IMG/VR virus record: IMGVR_UViG_3300010885_039334
Location: 1 to 22,104 of that record
Length of the DNA: 22,104 nucleotides
Source: a virus
Reading direction: 5' to 3' (one strand)
The position numbers and the translations under genes were made by a program. Numbering within the stretch: position 1 is the first letter of the stretch; every line of letters begins with the position of its first letter. Under the pieces are notes generated by a model that saw only the letters and a program-made list of their open reading frames with translations, was not told the origin of the DNA and did no database searches. Shown here one piece after another: positions 7,439 to 14,598 of the stretch.

Positions 7439-9052
7439 TTATCCTAATCTTAAATAATTTTTTAATTTCTCATGATTTTTTATAGCATAGTTGTGATTTA
7501 TTTCAAAAAAAGGAAGACTCATTTCATTATCAGTTGCTTCTAAAGCATGATAACTGCTGGTAATAAATTCTCTATGTATATTGTAACCGGGTTGTTTATT
7601 AAACCGTCTTAAATAATTCTCTATATCTATTATTATCTGTCTAGCATGTTTTTTACTCTTTATATCACCTTCACCTGTTCTATGCCACTCGTATGGATCA
7701 GAATTTATAGGAAAACTATATCCGTATTTTCCAAAATCTTTTTCAATGTCAGATAAAAAAGTGTATTCAGATAGATCTGTTGTTGGTCGAAGCTCTAATG
7801 GACTTAACTGTAAGTGATCTATATATTTAAAACCTTCATCTTTATACCAATCAGCGAGATCATAAAAATCTGATTCGTTATCTTTAGGTAATCCAACAAT
7901 TACTGTAACCTCTACAAAAACATCATTTCCCCAAACTTCTTTAGCTATTTTAAAAGAATCGATCTTTTTTTGATTACTTCTTCCTTTATTTAACAAGGAC
8001 CCTGTTTTTTCATTCCATGTATCTAATCCGTAATATGCATATATTACACCTATGTCTTTTAAAATCTGTGCTTGCTCAGGATTAGCACCTATTAAGTCCA
8101 TTCTAACAAAACATTTAAATCTAGGTTGAAATGGCAACATTTTTATTGCATCTCTTATTAAAATTAATTTTTCTGTATAATCATTAAAAGTATCATCTAC
8201 TATATAATACTTGTAAATTCCCCATTTTTTCCAATTATCATATAATTCATTATATATAGTTTTTTTATATTTTACAGTATCTTTTGTTTTAGATCCTTTC
8301 ATTGGCCAAGAACAATAATCACAATTAAAAATACAACCTCTACTAAATTCTATAGAAAGAATTTCATTTGGATTTAAAAAGTCACTATCTTCATAGGATA
8401 TTTCTGTTTCTTTAAATTTAAAACTGTTTCCTAATGCTCGTGTATCAAAATTTATTAGTTTACTCATAGGAATATTTTTCTTATGTTTATCTAATAAATC
8501 AATAATTTGTGTTTCACAGAATCCTAAAAGAATGTGATCAACGTATTCATCTTTTACATATTCATATGCATGAGTTCCACCTAAAACTATTTTTATGTTA
8601 ACATTTAATTTTTTAATATAGTCTGTAAATTTTTTATAAGTTTTAAAAGTTATATTATAACTTAAACTTTCAGTATACCAATTTTTTGTTTTCATAACAT
8701 CAAATACTGATTCATCTTCATAACATACTTGTTCTTTATTAACATCCGGCGTAAAAGCTCCAAGCCAATCATGTGTTATGTCTTTAATAGTTGTAGTATC
8801 ACCGTTCATAATATCAAATGCCCTGTATGGCATCCAATTAACACTAAAACCTATCATTAATGTATTTGATCCGGTTGAAAGATCTAATATTTCTTTAAAG
8901 CTTTCAAAATTTAATGATGAAGAATTATTAACTACTAATACACTATATCCGCCATTTTTTCTAAGAATATTTGCTAAAGCATAGATACCATGATTACGTG
9001 TCATAGCAGCAATAAGTGGAACATCAGAAAATAATACAATATCATATGTCAT
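7439..9052 (-). CDS. Long radical SAM protein, B12-binding-like N-terminus and Elp3-like core
   Basis: The 537-residue protein starts with a Rossmann-like region (strands DIVLFSDVP, YSVLVVNN, TLMIGFSV, IKIVLGGTH) arranged like the cobalamin-binding domain of class B radical SAM enzymes. The DxHxxG cobalamin ligand motif is not visible, so B12 binding is doubtful. The radical SAM core has C240-x3-C244-x2-C247 (RGCIFNCDYC), YIVDDTFND, FKCFVRMDL, YYGLDTWNEKTG and VTVIVGLPKD, typical of the Elp3/MiaB-like superfamily. The C-terminal ~100 residues have no motif I know. A good ribosome site (AGAGG at 9066-9062) lies nine bases before the ATG. It is the only gene of run D with a gap before it (37 bp), perhaps with its own promoter. 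The reaction could be methylation, C-C bond formation or thiol chemistry. Confidence 0.8.
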   Translation of the reverse strand: MTYDIVLFSDVPLIAAMTRNHGIYALANILRKNGGYSVLVVNNSSSLNFESFKEILDLSTGSNTLMIGFSVNWMPYRAFDIMNGDTTTIKDITHDWLGAFTPDVNKEQVCYEDESVFDVMKTKNWYTESLSYNITFKTYKKFTDYIKKLNVNIKIVLGGTHAYEYVKDEYVDHILLGFCETQIIDLLDKHKKNIPMSKLINFDTRALGNSFKFKETEISYEDSDFLNPNEILSIEFSRGCIFNCDYCSWPMKGSKTKDTVKYKKTIYNELYDNWKKWGIYKYYIVDDTFNDYTEKLILIRDAIKMLPFQPRFKCFVRMDLIGANPEQAQILKDIGVIYAYYGLDTWNEKTGSLLNKGRSNQKKIDSFKIAKEVWGNDVFVEVTVIVGLPKDNESDFYDLADWYKDEGFKYIDHLQLSPLELRPTTDLSEYTFLSDIEKDFGKYGYSFPINSDPYEWHRTGEGDIKSKKHARQIIIDIENYLRRFNKQPGYNIHREFITSSYHALEATDNEMSLPFFEINHNYAIKNHEKLKNYLRLG

Positions 9053-9089
9053 AATTTTAAACCTCTTGTATTTATTATAATAAAAAATC
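9053..9089 (-). promoter_or_regulatory. Candidate internal promoter and ribosome binding site
   Basis: This 37-bp gap separates the CSD/P4H fusion gene from the long radical SAM gene. Reading on the minus strand it holds TATAAT (9079-9074), a perfect sigma70-type -10 that overlaps AATAAATA, close to a T4-type late promoter, and then AGAGG (9066-9062) before the ATG at 9052. No convincing -35 box is seen. It may allow separate expression of the radical SAM and two SDR genes. Confidence 0.35.
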
Positions 9090-10121
9090 TCACTTTACGA
9101 GATCATCTATATTTTTAAAAAAATCTAAACCAAACGTCTGTTCAATTTTATCTTTAATTTCATTGTCTGATTCTAGATTCTTTAATTTCCTCCAAAGAAC
9201 AACATTTCCACGTTGTATCTCCATAAATTTTTTAATATAAAAAGGATCAGTAAATTCTGGATTTTCTTGTGGCATAAAAACACTCCTATCTGTAAATCCA
9301 ATTCTTTCGCTTTCGCTAAAAAAACAACTAGCTATCCATTTTGTACCTTCAGTGATCTTTGTACTCTCATGTATAGTTGACCAATTCGTTTCTTCATCAT
9401 AAGATTGTTTAAAGTATAATATAGATCCTGCTTTTGGTTTAATATCTACTCCAAGTTTAGGAAAACTTGTAATTCCTCCTACAAAATCATCATTTAAATA
9501 TAAAATACCTGTTCCAACACGATCGCCGCCATGACTATAATAGTTAATCTGTGCAGGATCATAAGGATAATCATGATGTAAATCTAAAAATTGTCCTTCT
9601 TCATAATTGTAAATATCAATCGCTTCAATATAAGAATGAGGGATACCACAATTCTCTACGATAACATTAGCAATGTAATTATAATGATACGGATCCATCC
9701 CTAGACTAATTCCACGATTTTCAACGTCTTCAGTTACTTGAGCATAACTTTCTTGTCTCGATTGTTTTCCCGAATTTGGATTCATCTTATCTTGTATGTG
9801 CTTATTAATAATAGTTTCACATAAATCTTTAGAAACAACATCCTCAAATACAATAATTAAAGGATTTTCAGAGTAAATTTTTCCGTTATTTAATGACAAT
9901 ACCGGAGAAGGTACTGCATTATCTTCTAATACAGAGATACTTATAGCAACATCTCTCCCATTACGGTTAACTCTTTCAAATGAAATTTTCTGTAATTCTT
10001 TCATTGTTCTAGGTTCAGTGATCATTTCCCATTTTTCGCAAATGATATCATCACCTTTATCGGTTTTTACGAAACCAAATCCTTTAGCATCATTAAACCA
10101 TGTTACAATTCCAGTTTCCAT
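9090..10121 (-). CDS. Cold-shock domain fused to prolyl-4-hydroxylase-like 2OG oxygenase
   Basis: The 343 residues combine two domains. Residues 1-65 look like a cold-shock OB-fold: TGIVTWFNDAKGFGFVKT carries the RNP1-type KGFGFV. The RNP2 position (usually VFVH) is altered to IICE, so nucleic-acid binding may be weakened. Residues ~85-270 are a prolyl-4-hydroxylase-like oxygenase: H182-x-D184 (LHHD), the LYLND strand, GGITSFP, and the distal H251 followed ten residues later by K261 (GTKWIASCFF), the 2-oxoglutarate anchor usual for P4H enzymes. The last ~70 residues are helical and unknown. Four bases separate its ATG from the upstream stop, and GGTGA precedes it. I infer oxidation of a protein or nucleic-acid-associated target with the OB-fold giving binding. 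The start is firm, because the CSD begins at the first residue. Confidence 0.83.
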   Translation of the reverse strand: METGIVTWFNDAKGFGFVKTDKGDDIICEKWEMITEPRTMKELQKISFERVNRNGRDVAISISVLEDNAVPSPVLSLNNGKIYSENPLIIVFEDVVSKDLCETIINKHIQDKMNPNSGKQSRQESYAQVTEDVENRGISLGMDPYHYNYIANVIVENCGIPHSYIEAIDIYNYEEGQFLDLHHDYPYDPAQINYYSHGGDRVGTGILYLNDDFVGGITSFPKLGVDIKPKAGSILYFKQSYDEETNWSTIHESTKITEGTKWIASCFFSESERIGFTDRSVFMPQENPEFTDPFYIKKFMEIQRGNVVLWRKLKNLESDNEIKDKIEQTFGLDFFKNIDDLVK

Positions 10122-10125
10122 TATT

Positions 10126-10671
10126 TCACCAAAAATTAAAAATATATTTAGGCTCTAGCCCACAATTCGTTCCGGCATGCCATAGTTTTCTACTAGACCA
10201 TTTATATACCGAACCTTGATCTTGATTATAAAAACATTTATCCTCAACAATAAAAATATGACCAAATTTAGGTTTACTCATGTGGCAATGGAACCTAACA
10301 ACGTCAGGAATTTTTGATAATTCGGTTTCGTCATCGTTTACGTCCCAATGTTGGGGGGCAAATCTACCAGGATGTATTCTACTGATCCAAGCAGATTTAT
10401 AATTTGATATTTGAGCAAAATTAGCAAATTTGTCTACTATGCTTTGATCAAACTGTTTTCCAGGAAGAAACATATCCCAATTAACTGTACCACCGTTATC
10501 TACTGTTTTATATCCTGCATTTTCCCATAAATCAACAACTTCATCTAATCCAGGAATCACGTCACCACGTTTATGCTTAGGTCCAATATACTCAGGAGTT
10601 GCATTCTCTAAATCTCTAATAACAGATTCCCAATCAATTAACAAACAGCAATTACCAAAATATTCAATCAT
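10126..10671 (-). CDS. 2OG oxygenase-like protein, tandem paralogue 1
   Basis: The 181-residue protein begins YFGNCCLLIDW, matching YFGNTLDKIDW in its upstream neighbour; the two are clearly duplicated. The metal triad is H108-x-D110 (PQHWDV) and H165 (WHAGTNCG). KPKFGHIFIVED is a family strand shared with the oxygenase at 2657-3157. The anchor position ten residues after the distal His is Lys (K175) rather than Arg. It overlaps the upstream paralogue by ATGA and lies four bases before the CSD/P4H fusion gene, so the three oxygenases are probably produced together. Cytoplasmic, with no signal peptide. Substrate unknown; an aspartyl/asparaginyl-hydroxylase-type reaction is the closest guess. 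Confidence 0.65.
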   Translation of the reverse strand: MIEYFGNCCLLIDWESVIRDLENATPEYIGPKHKRGDVIPGLDEVVDLWENAGYKTVDNGGTVNWDMFLPGKQFDQSIVDKFANFAQISNYKSAWISRIHPGRFAPQHWDVNDDETELSKIPDVVRFHCHMSKPKFGHIFIVEDKCFYNQDQGSVYKWSSRKLWHAGTNCGLEPKYIFNFW

Positions 10672-11237
10672 CTAGGTTTTCCTAAAAAATGAAAAAGATA
10701 GTATGATTCACTTCCACAATTAGTTCCAGCGTGATGTGAACGATAACTATCCCACTCATATATTTCATGTTGAGATATATTATAAAAACATTCATCTTCT
10801 AAAATAAAAACGTGACCAAATTTAGGTTTGTCAATAAAACAGACCCATCTTTTAAGATCGCCTTCGGCTAACCATTCTTCTTCTTTGTCTTCAACATCCC
10901 AGTGATATGGAACATTCCTACCAGGATGCACTTCGCTAACAAATACTCTTCTAGGATCAGCATTAACTATATTAGAAAATACATTACAAATCTCATAATC
11001 AAAATGATTTCCTGGATAATAATCATACCAAAATATCTCTGCTAAATTATAACCAGCATTATTCCAAGTATTGATAATACCTCGATATGAATTTAATAAA
11101 CTTCCTTCAGCAGTAGCTTCGCTCCTATCTACAACTGTTGTTACAGAATTATAATCACCCGTATCACTATCTTGGCAAAGTTTAACTATTGGATCCCAAT
11201 CTATCTTATCTAATGTATTTCCAAAATACTTAGGCAT
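10668..11237 (-). CDS. 2OG oxygenase-like protein, tandem paralogue 2
   Basis: The start chosen is ATG 11237 (MPKYFGN...), giving 189 residues. A TTG at 11252 is in frame, but GGAG (11250-11247) lies nine bases before the ATG, and the ATG gives the 8-bp overlap seen at other junctions (ATGCCTAA). The domain is the same as in the next gene: H112-x-D114 (PYHWDV), KPKFGHVFILED, and H169 in HHAGTNCG. Ten residues after the distal His stands Tyr (Y179) where related enzymes have Arg or Lys, so 2-oxoglutarate may be held differently, or the protein may be catalytically altered. Together with its sister at 10126-10671 it may form a heterodimer or act on a related acceptor. Confidence 0.62.
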   Translation of the reverse strand: MPKYFGNTLDKIDWDPIVKLCQDSDTGDYNSVTTVVDRSEATAEGSLLNSYRGIINTWNNAGYNLAEIFWYDYYPGNHFDYEICNVFSNIVNADPRRVFVSEVHPGRNVPYHWDVEDKEEEWLAEGDLKRWVCFIDKPKFGHVFILEDECFYNISQHEIYEWDSYRSHHAGTNCGSESYYLFHFLGKPR

Positions 11238-11916
11238 CAGGATTTTCTCCAAATAATTTCCTATATATATCAGACATGGTATAATTTCCCCACATCACAT
11301 GTGTACCTAAACTACGTTTAAACATTATTTCTAAATTTATTTTACCATTATTTAGATTACCAGTTTCATTAAGTCGAAATCTAGCAGTTTCATGTATTAT
11401 TCCTTGCATATACTTCTCTTCAATAAAAGGAGAACTCACAGGAACACAGCCATACCAATCAATGGCTCTCATATTATCCTTATCATCAATATAATGACAA
11501 TGAGGATACATTGTTAATTTATAAAAACCGTCATTATATTGATCTATCATAATTTCTTCTATTTTATCTAACCACTCTAACGGCCAATTCTTATCTGAAT
11601 AGATTATCTCGTTACAACTATAACCATACCATTTTAAAAATATCTTCTTATTGTTATAATCAATATCTATTATTTCTGGAGCATATATTTTGTCTTTAAA
11701 AATTTCAATATTATCTAATTCATTTTGAAAAAACCAATCAACTACTTCTTCAGTATATAACGGACGATCTTCAACCATTTGATAATTGTTTGGGTAAGAA
11801 TAATTTTTACAAAAAACAGTTCCTTTATAACCTATCAAGGGCTCATATGTTTGTTGTGCCATACAACGAACACCTTCTGTATCTAATTTTAAATATGGTT
11901 TCCATTTATTATTCAT
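11230..11916 (-). CDS. Kinase-like protein, paralogue of the 5162-5854 gene
   Basis: The 228 residues follow the same plan as the product of 5162-5854: VFCKNY with a Lys in the position of the ATP-binding lysine, a helix with acids (VVDWFFQNELDNIEIF), APEIIDIDYNNKKIFLKWYG, then FYKLTMYPHCHYIDD and RAIDWYG. The last two look like the catalytic loop and the DFG motif of small-molecule kinases (compare HPxNxxxD and IDFG). Here the metal-binding Asp of the second motif is kept (IDWYG), but the catalytic base Asp of the loop is not visible, so phosphotransfer is uncertain. It overlaps both neighbours by 8 bp. It is the less degenerate of the two copies. The fold assignment is inference from motif order. 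Confidence 0.42.
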   Translation of the reverse strand: MNNKWKPYLKLDTEGVRCMAQQTYEPLIGYKGTVFCKNYSYPNNYQMVEDRPLYTEEVVDWFFQNELDNIEIFKDKIYAPEIIDIDYNNKKIFLKWYGYSCNEIIYSDKNWPLEWLDKIEEIMIDQYNDGFYKLTMYPHCHYIDDKDNMRAIDWYGCVPVSSPFIEEKYMQGIIHETARFRLNETGNLNNGKINLEIMFKRSLGTHVMWGNYTMSDIYRKLFGENPDA

Positions 11917-12580
11917 AATTTAATAAAAATTCTTTAGGTAAATTTTTTATTAAATTGTTAATATCTTTTTTTCCTATTTTAAAAGATACTTTCATTAATT
12001 CAAAATCGTAATTAAAATCAGTTATTGTTTTATTTTTATTAGATAGATTAAGCCACGGACTTATAAGATTATCAAAATCATATCTAGGATATGAACTATT
12101 TGGTGTTATTGAGATCATTACAGGATCATCTATATTTGATCGATTTAGTAATTTCCTAACAACAATCTGAGATCTATCAAATTTTCCAAAACTAACTGCT
12201 GAATGAAGAATCCCAGCATTCATATCATACCAAAATCCGTCAGCCTCAAGCTTATGTAATTTTTCATTTTCCAAATCTATTAAATATCCACAATCGCCTG
12301 ATAGATTAAGATGATATCTATCATCGATATCAGCGTGTTTAAAATAGCAAGTTCCGCTTTGTAAATTTATTATCCTTGCTTGTCCTACATCCATAGGTAA
12401 CGAATTTAGTAAATTTTCCCAAACAGAATTTTTATATTCTTCTTTTATAACCCAAGGATCATAGAAAAAATCACCCGTTGGTTTATTCAAAACTATCTGT
12501 TTTGATTGATTTATATCTTTAACACATTCATTAATTAAAGATATAGAAATTTTATATTCTGTCTTAACTAACATACTCAT
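11909..12580 (-). CDS. Aspartyl/asparaginyl beta-hydroxylase-like oxygenase
   Basis: From ATG 12580 this is a 223-residue protein. The frame stays open to 12700, but that extension would run into the divergent PP-loop gene and has no family match, so the internal ATG is preferred (a second ATG is at 12574). The core reads GQARIINLQSGTCYFKHADI with H82-x-D84, DDRYHLNL, then the distal H126 (AGILHSAVS) and R136 exactly ten residues later (DRSQIVVRK), the arrangement of Asp/Asn hydroxylases. The C-terminal ~80 residues are unassigned. It opens run D and overlaps the kinase-like gene by 8 bp (ATGAATAA). It would hydroxylate an Asp/Asn-like or other acidic acceptor, using iron, oxygen and 2-oxoglutarate. 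Confidence 0.75.
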   Translation of the reverse strand: MSMLVKTEYKISISLINECVKDINQSKQIVLNKPTGDFFYDPWVIKEEYKNSVWENLLNSLPMDVGQARIINLQSGTCYFKHADIDDRYHLNLSGDCGYLIDLENEKLHKLEADGFWYDMNAGILHSAVSFGKFDRSQIVVRKLLNRSNIDDPVMISITPNSSYPRYDFDNLISPWLNLSNKNKTITDFNYDFELMKVSFKIGKKDINNLIKNLPKEFLLNYE

Positions 12581-12632
12581 ATTTATAGAGCAAATATTTG
12601 TTTGGTTATAAAAAGATATAGTAAATATCATT
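12581..12632. promoter_or_regulatory. Divergent promoter region between runs D and E
   Basis: This 52-bp segment is the longest non-coding stretch in the window and separates two divergent runs. On the minus strand TATAAATA (12587-12580) is an exact match to the T4 late promoter -10 consensus, but it overlaps the ATG of the oxygenase gene, so a transcript from it would be leaderless or start downstream. On the plus strand TATAGT (12617-12622) lies ten bases before the ATG of the PP-loop gene. Neither gene has an obvious Shine-Dalgarno. The matches are short and the region is nearly all A/T. Confidence 0.35.
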
Positions 12633-13340
12633 ATGATTAAGTGTGTCAAATACGACCATGTATCTATTCCGATAGATAATAATTGGAAAAATATTGGCAT
12701 TAGCCTAAGTGGTGGTGCTGACAGTGCAATGCTAGCCTATCTAATATGTTTAAATACTTCAGCAAATATACATATTAGCACACACATAAGATGTTGGAAA
12801 ACAAGACCTTGGCAATCTTATGTTTCTGAAGAAGTTTATAACTGGCTTGTTAACAGATTTCAAAATTTAACTTTTAAAAGACATATAAATTTTATACCTC
12901 CTGAGTTGGAATGGGGAAATATCGGACCAAATATTATAGACGAATATAAAAAATTAAAATCAGGAAATCAAATAATCTTACGATCATTTAACGAATATCT
13001 CATACACAAAGAGTCATTAGATGCATGGTTCGGAGGAATAACATTAAATCCTGATATTAAATTTAATAATGCCCTAAAAGATAGAGATAAAGGTCATATT
13101 GATCCTATTATGATGCACATGGATATATTAATAGGACATCCGTTTGTTTATACAAAAAAAGATTGGATTATTAAACAATATAAAAATAATAATATACTAG
13201 ATCTTTTAAATTTAACCCGTAGTTGTGAAGGAGAATTTGAAGGATTAGATTATAAAACTTATAAACCAGGACAATCTGTTCCAGTATGTGGTAAATGTTT
13301 TTGGTGTCAAGAAAGAGATTGGGCAATTTGTTGTGAATAA
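12633..13340 (+). CDS. QueC-like PP-loop ATPase
   Basis: The 235-residue protein has an ATP-pyrophosphatase PP-loop SGGADSA at 26-32 and a C-terminal zinc site: C198 (TRSCEG), C219, C222 and C225 (VCGKCFWCQERDWA). This C...CxxCxxC end followed by a basic helix is characteristic of QueC (7-cyano-7-deazaguanine synthase), which adenylates a carboxylate and turns it into an amide and nitrile. The spacing between the first and second zinc Cys is longer than in QueC as I remember it, and the middle part differs. No QueD or QueE-like gene is in the window, so a role in 7-deazaguanine synthesis is not supported. More likely it activates a carboxylate in the local pathway. It leads run E and overlaps the next radical SAM gene by 8 bp. 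Confidence 0.75.
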   Translation: MIKCVKYDHVSIPIDNNWKNIGISLSGGADSAMLAYLICLNTSANIHISTHIRCWKTRPWQSYVSEEVYNWLVNRFQNLTFKRHINFIPPELEWGNIGPNIIDEYKKLKSGNQIILRSFNEYLIHKESLDAWFGGITLNPDIKFNNALKDRDKGHIDPIMMHMDILIGHPFVYTKKDWIIKQYKNNNILDLLNLTRSCEGEFEGLDYKTYKPGQSVPVCGKCFWCQERDWAICCE

Positions 13341-14598
13341 TTCTAAAACATTTTGTATGCATCCGTTTACAGGATTAGCAACTAGAGAAGACGGAGCAGT
13401 TAAAGTTTGTTGTAGAAGTTTACCGGTTGGGTGGATACAAAAAGAATCATTAGAAAATATATGGAATAATGATAATATGAAACGTATCCGTAGACAAGTT
13501 CTAAACAATGAACGGCCGCCAGAATGTATTCCGTGTTTTAATTTAGAAGATCAAGGTGTAGAAAGTCTCAGACAACGACATATAAAAGGAGATATACCGG
13601 AGGCTCGGATAAATCTCTATCCGTCTGCTATATTAGATATAGATAAAGATTATGCGATGCCTTTTACATTTCCTACAATGGAAATAAAAGTAAACAATCT
13701 TTGTAATTTACGTTGTCGTATGTGTAATCCTCTTGATAGTACTAGTTGGAAGGATTGGGAAGAAGTAGTTCCGTTTTATAAAAAAGAAAACAACTATCTC
13801 GTTCCTACAGTTAAGGAACTTGTAAAAACACCAGGACAATACATTGGTCCTTTTGATAATAGCAATAATTGGTGGAAAAGTTTTGAAAAACTTTTACCCT
13901 ATTTCCAACGGGTAGAATTTGCTGGTGGGGAACCGCTTATGGATCCAAATCACTATAAAATTCTAGATATGTTAAAACCTTATGGAAAAAATATAGAACT
14001 AAAATACGCTACTAACGGAACTACATTAGGTATTAATAAAAATAGAACGATACATGATTACTGGCCACATTTTAGATCAGTATCTGTAAACATCAGTATA
14101 GATGGTATACATGATGTCTATAATTATATACGAAGTAATAGTAATTTTTCTACGATTGAAGAAAATATAAAAGAAATTCAAAAAATTCCAAATGTAAGCA
14201 GAATTGTTGGTGCATTTACTGCACAAGCAGGAAACATATTACAAGCAGCTGAATGTATTGATTATTTTATTAACAAAATGGGTATTATTTTTTATAGTCA
14301 TAGAGTAAGTTATCCAAATTGTTTATCAGCTCAAGTATTACCAAAAGAGTTGAAACTATTGGCAATTTCTAGATTGGAAGATGTTAGCAAACGTTTAGTA
14401 GATTTTCCTAAAATAAAAGAAAATAAATTATTAGAAAAAATAACATTACAACAGATACAGGATAATATAAATTACCTAAATTCAAAAGATCAAAATCATC
14501 TTTGGTTTGATTTTGTTAATTTTAATAGAAATTTAGATAAAACAAGGTCGCAAGGTCCTTTAGAATTAGTTATACCTGAATTTAAACCGTATGTATAA
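13333..14598 (+). CDS. Radical SAM protein with N-terminal twitch domain (long form)
   Basis: The start chosen is GTG 13333, giving 421 residues and an 8-bp overlap (GTGAATAA) with the PP-loop gene. A GTG at 13288 would overlap that gene's zinc motif by 53 bp, and there is no ATG before the first cluster Cys. The twitch part has C8 (FCMHPF), C26-C27 (KVCCRS), C65 and C68 (ECIPC). The core has C124-x3-C128-x2-C131 (NLCNLRCRMC), AGGEPL with GGEP at 198-201, TNGTT and NISIDG. About 65 residues separate the CxxxCxxC and GGEP motifs, more than in the forms at 1507-4322. The C-terminus FDFVNFNRNLDKTR is the family signature. Its closest relative here is the product of 16502-17911. It overlaps the next radical SAM gene by 8 bp. 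Confidence 0.87.
   Translation: MNNSKTFCMHPFTGLATREDGAVKVCCRSLPVGWIQKESLENIWNNDNMKRIRRQVLNNERPPECIPCFNLEDQGVESLRQRHIKGDIPEARINLYPSAILDIDKDYAMPFTFPTMEIKVNNLCNLRCRMCNPLDSTSWKDWEEVVPFYKKENNYLVPTVKELVKTPGQYIGPFDNSNNWWKSFEKLLPYFQRVEFAGGEPLMDPNHYKILDMLKPYGKNIELKYATNGTTLGINKNRTIHDYWPHFRSVSVNISIDGIHDVYNYIRSNSNFSTIEENIKEIQKIPNVSRIVGAFTAQAGNILQAAECIDYFINKMGIIFYSHRVSYPNCLSAQVLPKELKLLAISRLEDVSKRLVDFPKIKENKLLEKITLQQIQDNINYLNSKDQNHLWFDFVNFNRNLDKTRSQGPLELVIPEFKPYV

Noticed and set aside
7439-9052. Cobalamin-dependent class B radical SAM methylase
   Set aside because: The N-terminus has the right strand pattern, but no DxHxxG motif is seen, so B12 dependence is not claimed.
12581-12700. N-terminal extension of the oxygenase gene (frame open to 12700)
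   Set aside because: It would overlap the divergent PP-loop gene by 68 bp, its sequence is hydrophobic and unlike any domain start, and an ATG at 12580 gives a complete oxygenase.
13288-13332. Earlier GTG start for the twitch radical SAM gene
   Set aside because: It adds 15 residues with no family similarity and overlaps the zinc-site codons of the PP-loop gene; GTG 13333 is better supported.
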